A stretch of DNA of 64,000 nt from Tritrichomonas musculus (Eukaryota > Parabasalia > Tritrichomonadida > Tritrichomonadidae): NCBI GenBank assembly GCA_039105265.1, contig JAPFFF010000005.1:4077501-4141500 (forward strand), written 5' to 3'. The notes under the pieces were generated by a model, which worked only from the letters and a program-made list of their open reading frames with translations, had not been told where the DNA came from and did no database searches. Positions within the stretch are counted from its first letter, which is position 1. Every line of letters begins with the position of its first letter. Positions 31,336-41,093 of the stretch are shown here, in pieces. The position numbers and the translations under genes are program-made.

Positions 31336-31372
31336 ATGACAACTTTTTGAGTAAAGCTCAAAAAGTTGTCAT
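31336..31372. repeat. Perfect hairpin 3, 16-bp arms
   Basis: Arms ATGACAACTTTTTGAG (31336-31351) and its complement (31357-31372) around TAAAG. It shares the ACTTTTTGAG core with hairpins 1 and 2. Confidence 0.85.
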
Positions 31373-31684
31373 TAAATGATATTAATTATTAATTGAATTT
31401 CAAAATACAAAAAACATTTATGTATGTTCAATGATTATAGTTTATTAAATGATTTATGATTATATCGCGCGTTAGTTTTCTTGTTTTTTTTTATTTTTTT
31501 TTTTGAAATTTTATTTTCATTGGATTTTTTTAAAAACCCCCTCCAACTTGCTGGTATTGACGTTTCATTAATTTTACGATTTAATTAAATTGTATTTATG
31601 TTTATAAACAAATATTAATTATAGAGTGTTTTATGTTTATGATTATTTAATGAGATATTTAAAATACTAATTTCAAAATAAGAA
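31373..31684. other. AT-rich stretch with an inverted-repeat end
   Basis: It holds CCCCCTCCAA (31537-31546), the inverted partner of TTGGAGGGGG at 33067-33076. No gene is seen. Confidence 0.4.
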
Positions 31685-33076
31685 AATACGTTTTTTCTAG
31701 AAGCCTTCACAAATATTTATGAGATCTCATATAAAAATACTCGTTTTTTCTATCCCCTCCCACAAATATTCAATAAAAATACGTTTTTAACAAAAAACGT
31801 GTTTTTTGAAAAAGAGTTTTTCCTTTGTTAATAATTAATATAAATATAATATTTTTTAATAAATATTTTCTAATAAATATAATAACAATAAATATATTAT
31901 TTAATAAATTTTAAATCTTTATTTTGATAGTTTTTTTCATTAAATTTATCTTATAATAACGTACAAAATGCATTGTGAAATAAAAAAATACGTTTTTTCT
32001 AGAAGCCCTCTCAAATATTTGTAAAAAATCATATAAAAATACTCGTTTTTTCTATCCCCTCCCACAAATATTCAATAAAAATACGTTTTTACAAAAAAAC
32101 GTGTTTTTTGAAAAATAGTTTTTCCTTTGTTAATAATTAATATAAATATAATATTCTTTAATAAATATTTTTTAATATATATTATAACAATAAAAATATT
32201 ATTTAATAAATTTTAAATCTTTATTTTGATAGTTTTTTTCATTAATTCTACTCAATAATGGATATTCAAATAACGAACAATAATGCATTGTGAAATAAAA
32301 AAAACACGTTTTTTCTAGATTGCCCTCTCAAATATTTGTTAAACCTCATATAAAAATACTCGTTTTTTTTATCTCCTCCCTCAAATATTCAATACTTGGT
32401 TGTCAGAAAAATTATTTTAACATTTTCAACAATCATAAAGAATTTCATTGTATAAAACAAACAACAACTCAATATATTTCGACAGTCAACCAAATTGTTT
32501 GAACTAAAAGTGTTTTTTGAAAGATTATTTTTTTTGACAACCTAAATCATACTTCATATTTTTTTCTTTAATGGTAAAAAACTTTTTGTTTAATATAACT
32601 ATTCAATACATTACCTAAAATTTAAAAAAAAAAAAATTCAGAAATTAATTATTATAATAATTCCCAATGAATTGATTGTATTTTATAAATTTTAGCAAAG
32701 TACGCATATTGTTTTTCTGTTTTTATCTTTAATTTAGAGTTAAACTATGCCAAATCAATAAAATGGCCAATTTAGATAAAATGATCATCACCTAAAAATT
32801 TATGAGATGAAATTAAATCAAAAATTCTATACAATATCTAAATAAATATATATTTCATTAGGATCTATCAGAAGACTTTGAATGTTTTTTTTACAACATA
32901 TAATATGTTAATATGCAGAAAAAATTTTCACTGTAGAACAAAATTAATTAAAAAAAATATAAATTTAGGATTTGCTAATTTTATATTAATTATAATAATT
33001 CTTTTATGAGGTATAATGTAAAAGATATAACTATTTTTTTTCACCTGTTAAAAAATGTAAACGGTATTGGAGGGGG
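31537..33076. repeat. Possible terminal inverted repeats, CCCCCTCCAA / TTGGAGGGGG
   Basis: AAAAACCCCCTCCAA at 31532-31546 is mirrored by TTGGAGGGGGTTTTT at 33067-33081. The right copy lies ~100 bp upstream of the Tc1-like transposase relic at 33182, as expected for a Tc1/mariner end, and a TA precedes it (33065-33066). The left copy would then be another end in the opposite orientation. They could instead bound an element containing the tandem array. Flanking similarity is limited. Confidence 0.4.
31685..32400. repeat. Tandem repeat, about 2.4 copies, period 302-316 bp
   Basis: Copies begin with AATACGTTTTTTCTAGAAGC at 31685 and 31987 and with a variant (AACACGTTTTTTCTAGA) at 32303. Each continues with CATATAAAAATACTCGTTTT and TCCC(A/T)CAAATATTCAAT. 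Copies 1 and 2 are close to identical over ~300 bp and copy 3 is cut after ~100 bp. No coding potential. Confidence 0.85.
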
Positions 33077-33181
33077 TTTTTTTTTTATTGAATTTTTATT
33101 TTCTCTAAATTTTTTAATTGAAATTTAAAGATAACTTTACTTCAAACCATTTGAAAAAATTTTAATTTTCTAATCACTTTT
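32401..33181. other. AT-rich gene-less stretch
   Basis: No gene is visible. The only structure noted is the TTGGAGGGGG inverted-repeat end at 33067. Confidence 0.45.
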
Positions 33182-33769
33182 ATGTTTATCTTCGAAACTC
33201 CTGAAGAGGCAATTATCCGACTCCATCTCAAAGGTCATTCAGTGAGATTAATTAAATCAGAATTAAGGGTAGGAACTGATAGAATTCAAAATGCGATACA
33301 TTATTATCACCAATACAATGAAATTCCAGAGCCAAAGAAAAAAGGCCGCCCCTCTAAGGAAACAGATGTTGTAATGAATATGATTTCAACATTAACGATC
33401 AATTACAGAACAATGTCATGTTATCAAATTGCAAAAACAATAATTGAAAACGGTTTTTTGAGCATTTCAAGTACAACAGTATATCGATATCGCATAAAAC
33501 TCGAGTTCCATTACAAACCGCCAAAAATCAGACAAAAATTGAAAGATTTTCAAATATTCAACAGATTACTCTTCGCTCATTCAATGCTACTCAGCAATAT
33601 CAATATGTCCAAAATCGTTTTCTCCGATGAGAGTCGCTTTTGCGTTGACAATGACAATGTTTTTCGATGGTATCGAAAAGATGAAATCACTGATAATTTT
33701 TATCCAGAACATTTAATTTTTCTCCGAAGCAATTCAAACTATTCAAAAATAAAAATTTTTATTGTTTAA
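33182..33769 (+). pseudogene. Tc1/mariner-type transposase, truncated
   Basis: The 195-residue frame starts with a helix-turn-helix region (EEAIIRLHLKGHSVRLIKSE). A basic GRPSKE hook and a second HTH follow (MSCYQIAKTIIENGFLSIS, STTVYRYRI). Then comes the start of the DDE_3/IS630-Tc1 catalytic domain with the first catalytic Asp in KIVFSDESRFCVDNDN. After YPEHLIFLR the family would continue with SIMVWGG-like sequence and two more catalytic residues. Here it collapses into SNSNYSKIKIFIV and a stop, with AT noise afterwards. About half the usual ~340 residues remain, so it cannot be active. Confidence 0.8.
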
Positions 33770-34001
33770 AAAAAAATTAAAGCAAAACCCAAAATAATTC
33801 ATTGGTTTATAAAACCGTTGTTCGGGAATAATTCAAAAGATATTAATTGTTCGATAAAGGTCAATTTGTTTTAAAAAAAAGGATTCTTTTAATTGATAAT
33901 AATGGAATATGTTGACACCAAATACTTTTCAGATTTACAAATTTGGATAGCAACCAATAAAACAAAAGCAATTTAAAAATAAGTAATTTATTTAAACTAG
34001 A
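33770..34001. other. Spacer between transposase relics
   Basis: AT-rich DNA. No gene is seen. Confidence 0.4.
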
Positions 34002-35160
34002 AAAGAATCATAATGAATCTCTTTCTCACGAAGCAATTCAAACTTGCTTAAAAAGATCTTCTCTTTCTTTGAGATGGGAAAAAGAAGTAACAGATGGTAG
34101 ATATCCAATTCTTTCACCTGTTGATGTTGAGTATCTGAAAGAATATATCAAAGAACAATGTATTAATGAAGATTTCCTTGATGTTGAAAGTACAATAGAA
34201 CAAGCAGGAAAGTTAAGAACTTAAAGATTTAGTAATTCACGCTAATTTTAATTAAATGCAATTGCTATGGAATCATTTTGGAATTGGAAACACTTTATAG
34301 AAGCCAAGAAACAACACGGAACTGGGTTTATCAGAATCAGGATCAACTGAATTCAGAACTTAAAACTCCTAGAAATATTGAAATTAATAGAATAATTGCA
34401 AGCACTCCTGCCAAAATAGATTTTTTTACAAGTACTTTATTTCCTATATTGAATGATATAAAACCCGCTCTTCGATTTTGCTCTGATGAAACAATGCTTG
34501 AACCAATTTTCTCGGAAAGATTCTGATAACAAATGGTATGAAGTGTGATATTGTTCCAGAGGAAACACAGATTGCTCACATTACAGCAATATGCTACAGT
34601 AATGTGATTGGTATAAAAATGCATTGGTGAATATACCTCAAGATCTTAATGAATTTGCTGAAAACGGATAGGCTTTCTTCTCGAGTAGTACCTCAGAGTG
34701 GATGACAAGAGACACCTTTCTTTCTTTTATTGTTTGTTTCATTAATTTCCTATCAATATATAGAATACAATTAGGAGACTCATATAAAAATGATAAAGCA
34801 ATTTTGATTCTAGATTGACATAAATCTCTAGAATATCCTTTGGCTTTAAAACTATTAAAAGAAAACAATATTATTTGCTTCATCCTTCCAGCACATCCTT
34901 CTCACTTGACCCAGCTCTTCGATGTAAGTATAGGATCTCCATATAAATCATGCTTCACCTCCTTTTATAAGAAATTTATGGAAGAATTGAATTCTTCAAA
35001 AAATAATGTTGGCCAATTAAGATACTATTGCGTTAAAGCGGCATTAATAGCTTGGGATCTTAAAGCTAATTTTTATTCGTACTCAAATGGAGCTAAACTA
35101 ACTGGCACTAATCCTTGTTCAGATAAGTACCTAAAAAATGTTGGAAATATGTATACATAG
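34002..35160 (+). pseudogene. pogo/Tigger (DDE_1) transposase, heavily decayed
   Basis: Fragments in several frames follow the family order. The HTH/N-terminal part comes first (LSHEAIQTCLKRSSLSLRWE, DGRYPILSPVDVEYLKEY). The region around 34278-34526 follows (KPALRFCSDETMLEPIF). Then comes AFFSSSTSEWMTRDTFL near 34673-34722, the second catalytic Asp region LILD followed by an in-frame TGA where Gly is expected (before HKSLEYPLALKLLKENN), and the hallmark FILPAHPSHLTQLFDVSIGS near 34880-34940. At least two in-frame stops and two frameshifts are present. It belongs to the same superfamily as the relic at 29562 but keeps the part that one lacks. Confidence 0.8.
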
Positions 35161-35967
35161 TGTCATTATATGCAGCTAACTATAAGAAAGTTAAGTTGAA
35201 TGATAACTGGGTACTTTGCACCGATGTTATTATATCTATTTCATCAATCCAAAAAGGACAATCCATTAATGTGAATATTCTCTCTATATTTGTGCTTCCA
35301 AAAACTATGTAAATTAATGACAGAAATCATATTATCGATTCTGATGTATTCTTGTATTTTGGATATGAAGAGCATTTTAAAAAAGAAAAAGAAATATTCT
35401 ACTCAATATAACATACTTGAAGTATATTTAAATAAATTACAAAATATTGCTTGAAATAAAATGACCCAAAAGTTCTAGGATACTGTATTAAGTGAATTTG
35501 GTAATGTAGTATTTATTAATGCTACTGATCTGTATTTAAAGAGAGTGAAATGAGTGATAATAACGAGGGTTGGTCAATGTTGAAAGTTAACTCGTTGAAT
35601 TATTAACAGTATCGTTCGTTCACACCTCAACATCAACGGCGTTATGTCTGTTGACGTCAACGAAAAAAACGATGGTCAACGGAGCTATAAACGTTGAAAA
35701 ATTGATAGGGAAATGATCGTTTCTTTTTTATCTTGAGTTTTTACAATCTTGTGTTTCTAAATAACTTTTTTCTCAGTAAATCAATTTTTTGATAACTGAT
35801 GCATTAATTTCTATATTCAAAAAATCTATTTTGGGTTCAAGTAGATCACTCTGTTTGACAAAAGATAATTCAATTCTTTAATTCTCTATTGGTGTATAAA
35901 AGAGAGTTTATTGAATAATAATGTGAATATAAAATAGTTTGTTTTAAAAAACATATATAATATATAA
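35161..35967. other. Transposon flank, no gene
   Basis: The first ~250 bp may be the decayed 3' end of the Tigger transposase. The stretch 35610-35700 is relatively GC-rich and has several GTCAACG/CGTTGAC motifs, including the palindrome GTTGACGTCAAC. This could be a subterminal part of the transposon. Confidence 0.4.
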
Positions 35968-35969
35968 TA

Positions 35970-36791
35970 GAGTCCCACAAAGAAGTCTCAGATGGCCCGG
36001 AAAGCATAGGTTATTTATGGATATTTATACATTTACAATAAACCTAACTTTCTCAATAAACCTCTTTTTTTTGTGGATAATACAAGGTTTACATAGAAAT
36101 AATTACATTTTCAAAATAACCTAAGGTATCTCATGAACATAAGGTTTACTGATTACTTCAATTATATACGAATATATTAGATTTATATAAAAAATTGTAG
36201 ATTTCTATGATAAACTGGAGATTTCCATGTAAACCTGAGGTTTCCAAAATAAATTGAATGGTTTATTCATTATGAAAAAGTTCGATTAAAACGTTCCTTT
36301 TTTTTTTATAATCATCAACATTTTTGGCTCCAAAATCATTTTATCATTATTTATTTGCTTTAGCTGACATTATAAACTTTTAATTATTGCTTTTTTATAT
36401 TTTTTATGATTTTTTAAGTAAATGAATAATGATATCATATATTAAATGCTTTTTTATGCTTTAAGAGAATCTTGTAAAGAGATCAAATGCAATATTTGTA
36501 TTTTTATATATTGCTTGATAGTTTACATAATTCGAATCATAAGATAAAATTTTCTATTCAAAATTTTATTTTGGAAATCTCAGGTTTATTTGGAAATCTC
36601 AGGTTTTCATGAAAAAATGAATATTTTTCTGAAAAAGTTATGTTATTCATAATTTTCTGAATTTCATGATAAACATGAAGTTCTTTGTTAACCTATGCTT
36701 ATTCATAATAAATAAATGTTTTTATGTTAGTCTTATATATATATGAAAATGTAGACATTTACTAGCGACCTGAGACTTCTTTGTGGGACTC
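35970..36791. mobile_element. 822-bp MITE with TA target site (mariner-type ends)
   Basis: Terminal inverted repeats GAGTCCCACAAAGAAGTCTC (from 35970) and the mirror image ending at 36791 are perfect over 22 bp. TA dinucleotides flank them at 35968-35969 and 36792-36793, the target duplication of Tc1/mariner/pogo elements. The interior codes for nothing but holds many AAACCT/AGGTTT motifs in both orientations near both ends. It may be mobilised by one of the Tc1 or pogo families whose relics lie nearby. Confidence 0.85.
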
Positions 36792-36934
36792 TAATAACTC
36801 ATCAACTTTTATAAAATACTTAATTCTCTTTTTTTAATGAATTCGATTGTTTTTCTGGATTTGTGCTGTATTTTTTACTTTTTCAGTAATGATTGATTGA
36901 AACTAATACCTTTGATAGAATGTATAGGTCATTT

Positions 36935-37387
36935 AGGACAATCGTTTTTTTCTACACCACTTTTTGAATGGTTTTTCTATCAATGAGTAGCTACTCTTGG
37001 AAAGTAAAAAACCGCCATCTAAAAGTGAAATTTGACTTAATCTGTTAAGAAAATTAACCAAAAAATCGTATATATCAATATTTACTTAATATGAGCAAAT
37101 AGTTATAATTTTTAGGTAAAAATTTTTTTATTTTGATATAAACTATTTGCTTTTTTTTGATATAAATTTTTTTATTTTTACAAAATTTTTCAGGTATATA
37201 CGCACCAGTGATCACTACAGGGCTGCGCGAAGCCAAATCGAGTTCCTTGAATTGTTTGATGAATCGGGAAGCTATTTGAACTATATAATTATGCATTATT
37301 TAGTAAAAATTAAAATAAAAAAGTATAAAAAAGTATTCAAAAAGTTAAAAAATTTTCAAAAAGTGGTGTAGAAAAATACGATTTCCC
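36935..37387. mobile_element. 453-bp inverted-repeat MITE, copy B, with 8-bp target duplication
   Basis: Flanked by the direct repeat GGTCATTT (36927-36934 and 37388-37395). The ends are imperfect inverted repeats sharing ATCGTNTTTTTCTACACCAC and CTTTTTGAA. It has the same internal order as copy A at 5.8-6.2 kb: ATGAGTAGCTACTC palindrome, T-rich tract, then a coding-like segment (RSQIEFLELFDESGSYLNYI). An 8-bp duplication suggests hAT-, Merlin- or P-like machinery, but the family is not assigned. Confidence 0.85.
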
Positions 37388-37395
37388 GGTCATTT

Positions 37396-37938
37396 GTATA
37401 TATTGTAATATTACGCAAAATCTTTTTTATAAGAACAAAAGATTTTCAGGGAGAAAAAATGATTTTGATTTTTTTTTTACGTACTGACTTCAAAGAAAAA
37501 TAAACGTATGACTAATAAAAAGTGTTTTTTTTAACCAAAAAATAATTGAATGATAATATATTTATGATATATTTTACATTGTCTAACAAATATAATCTTT
37601 ATGATTATATTGATCTAGCTCTCTATAAAACAAAAATTCCAGGTCATTTCCGATCTACCAATAATAACATGGCTTAATACAAGAGATTTTAATGAAGAGA
37701 TTTCATGTGTTTAAGTATTTTCTTATACATAAAAGTATAATAGTTTCAATTGCTATATTAGAAGGCACATCCTCGGTTACATTAATAGTTCTTTGAAAAA
37801 AAATATCGTTTGAATTCTCTACAAAACAGAATATCACATGTTTCATATTGAGAAAATGTAAAATTTGAAATAACTATTCTTTATTCAAAATGTTCATATT
37901 ACCACATTCAAGATGAATTTACAAATAAATCAATAGAT
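37396..37938. other. Intergenic AT-rich stretch
   Basis: About 540 bp between two mobile elements. No gene is seen. Confidence 0.45.
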
Positions 37939-37946
37939 ATTTAAAG

Positions 37947-39136
37947 ACAGGTACTGCGATCGAAAGTGAGGTGTCAAAAAATTCAGATAAAATCTGAATC
38001 TCCCATGAAAAGATTAATAAATTTATTAAATTTATAGATCGCATTATAATAAATAAAATCATAAAATATATAAGCAATTTATAAGTTGAATTTTCAGAAA
38101 AACTTAGTTTTCTATTTCAATCAAAAATGATCGATCAGACTGGAAATGTTAAATGAAATATAAAAAAAGAAAGTAGAGCTTTCTCTATTTCAAATAAAAA
38201 TCTCTATTTCTCTTGTTTTGCAAAATAAAGTATGGGTTGACAAATTATTATTTATAAGCTTTTTTATATTATTTGTTATATATATATATTAATAATGACA
38301 TGATAAGCAAAATAAAAATATAGATTTTATTCTATATCAACTGATATTAAACAAGATGATGAAATTCATAACAAAATTTGCAACAATTTTGAATAATTTT
38401 TGGAATATTATCAATATTTGTAAGAAGATCTTGAATATCATTTTTTTCTGGCGAATTTATATCATACATTGTGCGTTCAGGAATTATTGGTTAAAAATCC
38501 TGTAATACTGAATAAGTATTATGATTTAACGTATGAATTAAATTACAAAAATTGAGAAAATCTGTTGAAGGTGAATTCGCCATTGAATACATAATTAATT
38601 CATATAAATATTTATGTTCTTTGATTATTTTTTGAGGCATTAAAAAATAATTATCTTGAATATCTGAAATTTGTTTTTGATAATGATTTTCTTTTTGTGT
38701 CAAGATAAAACTTAAATCATTTCTCATTTTTGACAATCTCTGCTCGTAAACATATATTGTTGAACTAATTTTATTTTGTAAAATTTGAATTATCATCTTT
38801 AAGTTGATAAATTCTCTTTTGTAAAGAAGCAACTTGATTTAATAATTTTCTTTTTTCAATTTGGGCATCTCTATCAGGACTATTTTTATTTAAATCAGGA
38901 TTTCCTTTCATTCGAAAGTAAAGTAAAATTTTTCAATAAATCTTAGAAAAAGTTCAAAACAACGTATTTTCCATTCAAAATAGATTTTATAAATATCTTA
39001 AAATTCAACTTTTAAATATTTTTATAAAATTAATTATTATCCTTAATATTTATTATATATACGATAGTTTAAATTTAATGTATATTTATGGGAGATTCGA
39101 TTTTTTTGACACTTCACTTTCGATCGCAGTACCTGT
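37947..39136. mobile_element. 1.19-kb element with long terminal inverted repeats and 8-bp target duplication
   Basis: Both ends read ACAGGTACTGCGATCGAAAG and onward from outside to inside (left from 37947, right ending 39136). They are near-identical for about 35 bp and related (AATCTCCCATNAAA) to about 60 bp. The 8-bp direct repeat ATTTAAAG flanks both sides exactly (37939-37946, 39137-39144). The interior holds one minus-strand reading frame (38347-38911) for a coiled-coil protein. No DDE or recombinase motif was recognised. The 8-bp duplication would fit hAT-like elements, but the ends lack clear family hallmarks. Confidence 0.85.
38347..38911 (-). pseudogene. Coiled-coil protein gene inside a transposable element, broken
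   Basis: From ATG at 38911 the frame reads MKGNPDLNKNSPDRDAQIEK, then KRKLLNQVASLQKRIYQLKD. A frameshift near 38780-38800 moves to the frame with STIYVYEQRLSKMRNDLSFI, then KIIKEHKYLYELIMYSMANS, then VLQDF. An in-frame TAA at 38491-38493 is followed in the same frame by PIIPERTMYDINSPEKNDIQ and a natural end at 38347. The first half is predicted coiled-coil. The end has a Cys-rich CCKFCYEFHH. With two breaks it is probably dead here. As the element's only gene it is the best candidate for its transposase accessory, or for cargo. No known family was recognised. Confidence 0.5.
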
Positions 39137-39144
39137 ATTTAAAG

Positions 39145-39549
39145 AAAAAATTTTTAGTGAAGTGATGTTGCAGAATAAACTTTTGAATGCATATTCAGTC
39201 AATAAACTTTTTTGAGAAATAACTTTTTTATCAATGACAGCCTGAAATCTTTATTTTTTCAGTCAAAAAATCTATTCATTCATCAAATTGTCAGTTATCT
39301 CAATTATATTATTCATTGAGTTCTATAGGTCAACCATTTTTCTGAGAATATATGAAATTATACGTAACTCCAATTTCTAAATTTTACCATAATTTGGCAT
39401 GTATCATATTCTTAATCTGGTGAATATGAAGAAAATAGTAGAAAATATCAATATTTCTAAGTTATTTCATTGAATATTAATTAGAAAATTCGGACGATTA
39501 TTTATTTCTGAAAAAGTGTCAATAGAAAAAATTTCCTCAAACAATTCAA
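39145..39549. other. Intergenic stretch upstream of hydrolase gene
   Basis: AT-rich DNA with three ACTTTTTC / GAAAAAGT-like motifs. A TGAAAAAGTGTCAATAG lies 40 bp before the start codon at 39550. No gene is seen. Confidence 0.4.
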
Positions 39550-40200
39550 ATGAAAACGATCAAAATGTCATTCATGACTTTTTTCACAGTTTTAAAAGTT
39601 GGATTCATTCAGACCAACTGCTATATTTTTTCAGATGGCGATGAGTGCATTGTTATAGACCCAGGAGCTGCTGATCCGAATATTGTTGCAAAAATTAAAG
39701 AATTGTCCCAAAATCCCAAAGTATCAATCTTATTAACACATTGCCACGCTGATCATTTTATGGGAACAGACTATCTCCTTGAAAATTTCCCAGGTTCCAA
39801 AGTTTATGCTACAAAGGAGGATCAACCTTACCTATTTGATAGCAATAAAAATTGTGCCAAAATGTTCAACGTTGAAATAGTTTTAAAAGATAAAAGTACC
39901 CTTCAAACAATCCATGATGGCCAAATTTTGTCTTTTGGTAAATATAATATTGAAGTTATTGCTACTCCAGGTCACACACCTGGTGGTGTAATTTTTGTTC
40001 TTCGTGATCAAAAAACCGTTTTTTCAGGCGATTCTTTGTTCAATAATGGCGTTGGAAGGAGCGATTTACCTGGAGGAAATAGTGCTGTTTTACAAAATTC
40101 GTTAAAAACAAAAATTTTAACTTTACCAAGTGATTTCAAAGTTTATCCTGGCCACGGCCCATCAACTACAATTGGATATGAAAAAAGAAACTTAGAGTGA
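39550..40200 (+). CDS. Metallo-beta-lactamase-fold hydrolase (glyoxalase II-like)
   Basis: A complete 216-residue MBL-fold enzyme. The metal ligands are all present: THCHADH (His64, His66, Asp68, His69), His142 in TPGHTPGG, Asp161 in FSGDSLF and His202 in YPGHGP. The size and the GVGRSDLPGG and TPGHTPGG motifs fit the small YcbL/glyoxalase II-like group (hydroxyacylglutathione hydrolase superfamily), which hydrolyses thioesters such as S-lactoylglutathione. Trichomonads lack conventional glutathione, so the true substrate may be another thioester. It binds one or two zinc or iron ions and lacks a clear targeting signal, so it is probably cytosolic. The second Met (residue 6) could also be the start. 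It is convergent with the Rab gene. Confidence 0.9.
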   Translation: MKTIKMSFMTFFTVLKVGFIQTNCYIFSDGDECIVIDPGAADPNIVAKIKELSQNPKVSILLTHCHADHFMGTDYLLENFPGSKVYATKEDQPYLFDSNKNCAKMFNVEIVLKDKSTLQTIHDGQILSFGKYNIEVIATPGHTPGGVIFVLRDQKTVFSGDSLFNNGVGRSDLPGGNSAVLQNSLKTKILTLPSDFKVYPGHGPSTTIGYEKRNLE

Positions 40201-40424
40201 CTTTCAAATATATTTTAATAAAGAATGTTTATTTAAATATTCATTTTATCAATAGTTTTTTTTAATAAAAGGAAGCCTTGTATAAGATAGTTTTTTTTTA
40301 AAGATATATTTATAGAAATTCTCATATGGTTCATTAATAAATAATAAATCAATATTGTTTTGGTGGAGCTAAATAAAAATAAAAAGCTATATTTCAAAGA
40401 AAAATCAATTTATCTCCATTTTTT
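40201..40424. other. Short spacer between convergent genes
   Basis: A 224-bp AT-rich spacer holding both 3' flanks. No other feature. Confidence 0.4.
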
Positions 40425-41093
40425 TTAACAAGAACATCCTTTCTTTTCTTCAGTTTTAGTATTAGTAATAGAGATACCTTGACGAGGTTGAAGAACAGTT
40501 GCAGTTTTTGAATCACCGTTTGAAGAACCTTTTGAATAAACATCAATAATTGTACCTATTAATTCGGTGAATGCTTCATTAACGTTTGTCTTATTAAGTG
40601 CAGATGTTTCGAAGAATAGGAGCTTTTCTCTTTCTGCATATGATTTTCCATCGCTTACACTAACTGATCGAAGTTGGTTTAAATCGGATTTATTTCCTAT
40701 CAACATAATTACGAGGTTTTGATCTGTGTTATCCCTTAATTCTTTCATCCACCTATCAAGCGAAGAAAATGAAATTGAAGATGTTATATCATATAAGATC
40801 ATTGCACCATTAGCTCCTTTATAATATGCAGATGTAATAGCTCTGTATCTTTCTTGGCCTGCTGTATCCCAAATTTGAGCCTTAACAGTTTTGTTTTGTA
40901 TTTGAATGGTCTTTGTTGCAAATTCTACACCGATGGTCGTTTTTGAATCAGGATTAAATTGATTTCGTGCAAATTGAGAAAGGAGATTTGATTTGCCTAC
41001 ACCTGAGTCGCCAATAAGGACAATTTTGATTAAATAATCTGGATCTTGCGATTCCATTGGGAGAATCGCTGAAGTAGCAGATTGATGAGTCAT
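40425..41093 (-). CDS. Rab11-like small GTPase
   Basis: 222 residues with all Ras-superfamily motifs: P-loop GDSGVGKS (28-35), switch [10 protein letters not shown], switch [19 protein letters not shown] (WDTAGQ 75-80), NKSD (133-136) and ETSAL (162-166). The effector region [11 protein letters not shown] and the switch II run match Rab11/Ypt31, which works in recycling endosome and trans-Golgi traffic. The C-terminal KKGCSC carries two Cys for geranylgeranylation, so the protein is membrane-anchored. The N-terminus is ~10 residues longer than typical, and M13 could also start translation. Nothing in the sequence suggests loss of GTP binding; Gln80 of the catalytic motif is present. Confidence 0.95.
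   Translation of the reverse strand: MTHQSATSAILPMESQDPDYLIKIVLIGDSGVGKSNLLSQFARNQFNPDSKTTIGVEFATKTIQIQNKTVKAQIWDTAGQERYRAITSAYYKGANGAMILYDITSSISFSSLDRWMKELRDNTDQNLVIMLIGNKSDLNQLRSVSVSDGKSYAEREKLLFFETSALNKTNVNEAFTELIGTIIDVYSKGSSNGDSKTATVLQPRQGISITNTKTEEKKGCSC

Noticed and set aside
31074-31379. 101-codon frame over the hairpins
   Set aside because: Its repeated SEAQKV-type peptides are only the translation of the palindromes; the structure is at DNA level.
37147-37371. 74-codon frame in MITE copy B
   Set aside because: Only the short segment shared with copy A looks coding; the rest is low-complexity Lys. Treated as a relic inside the element, not a gene.
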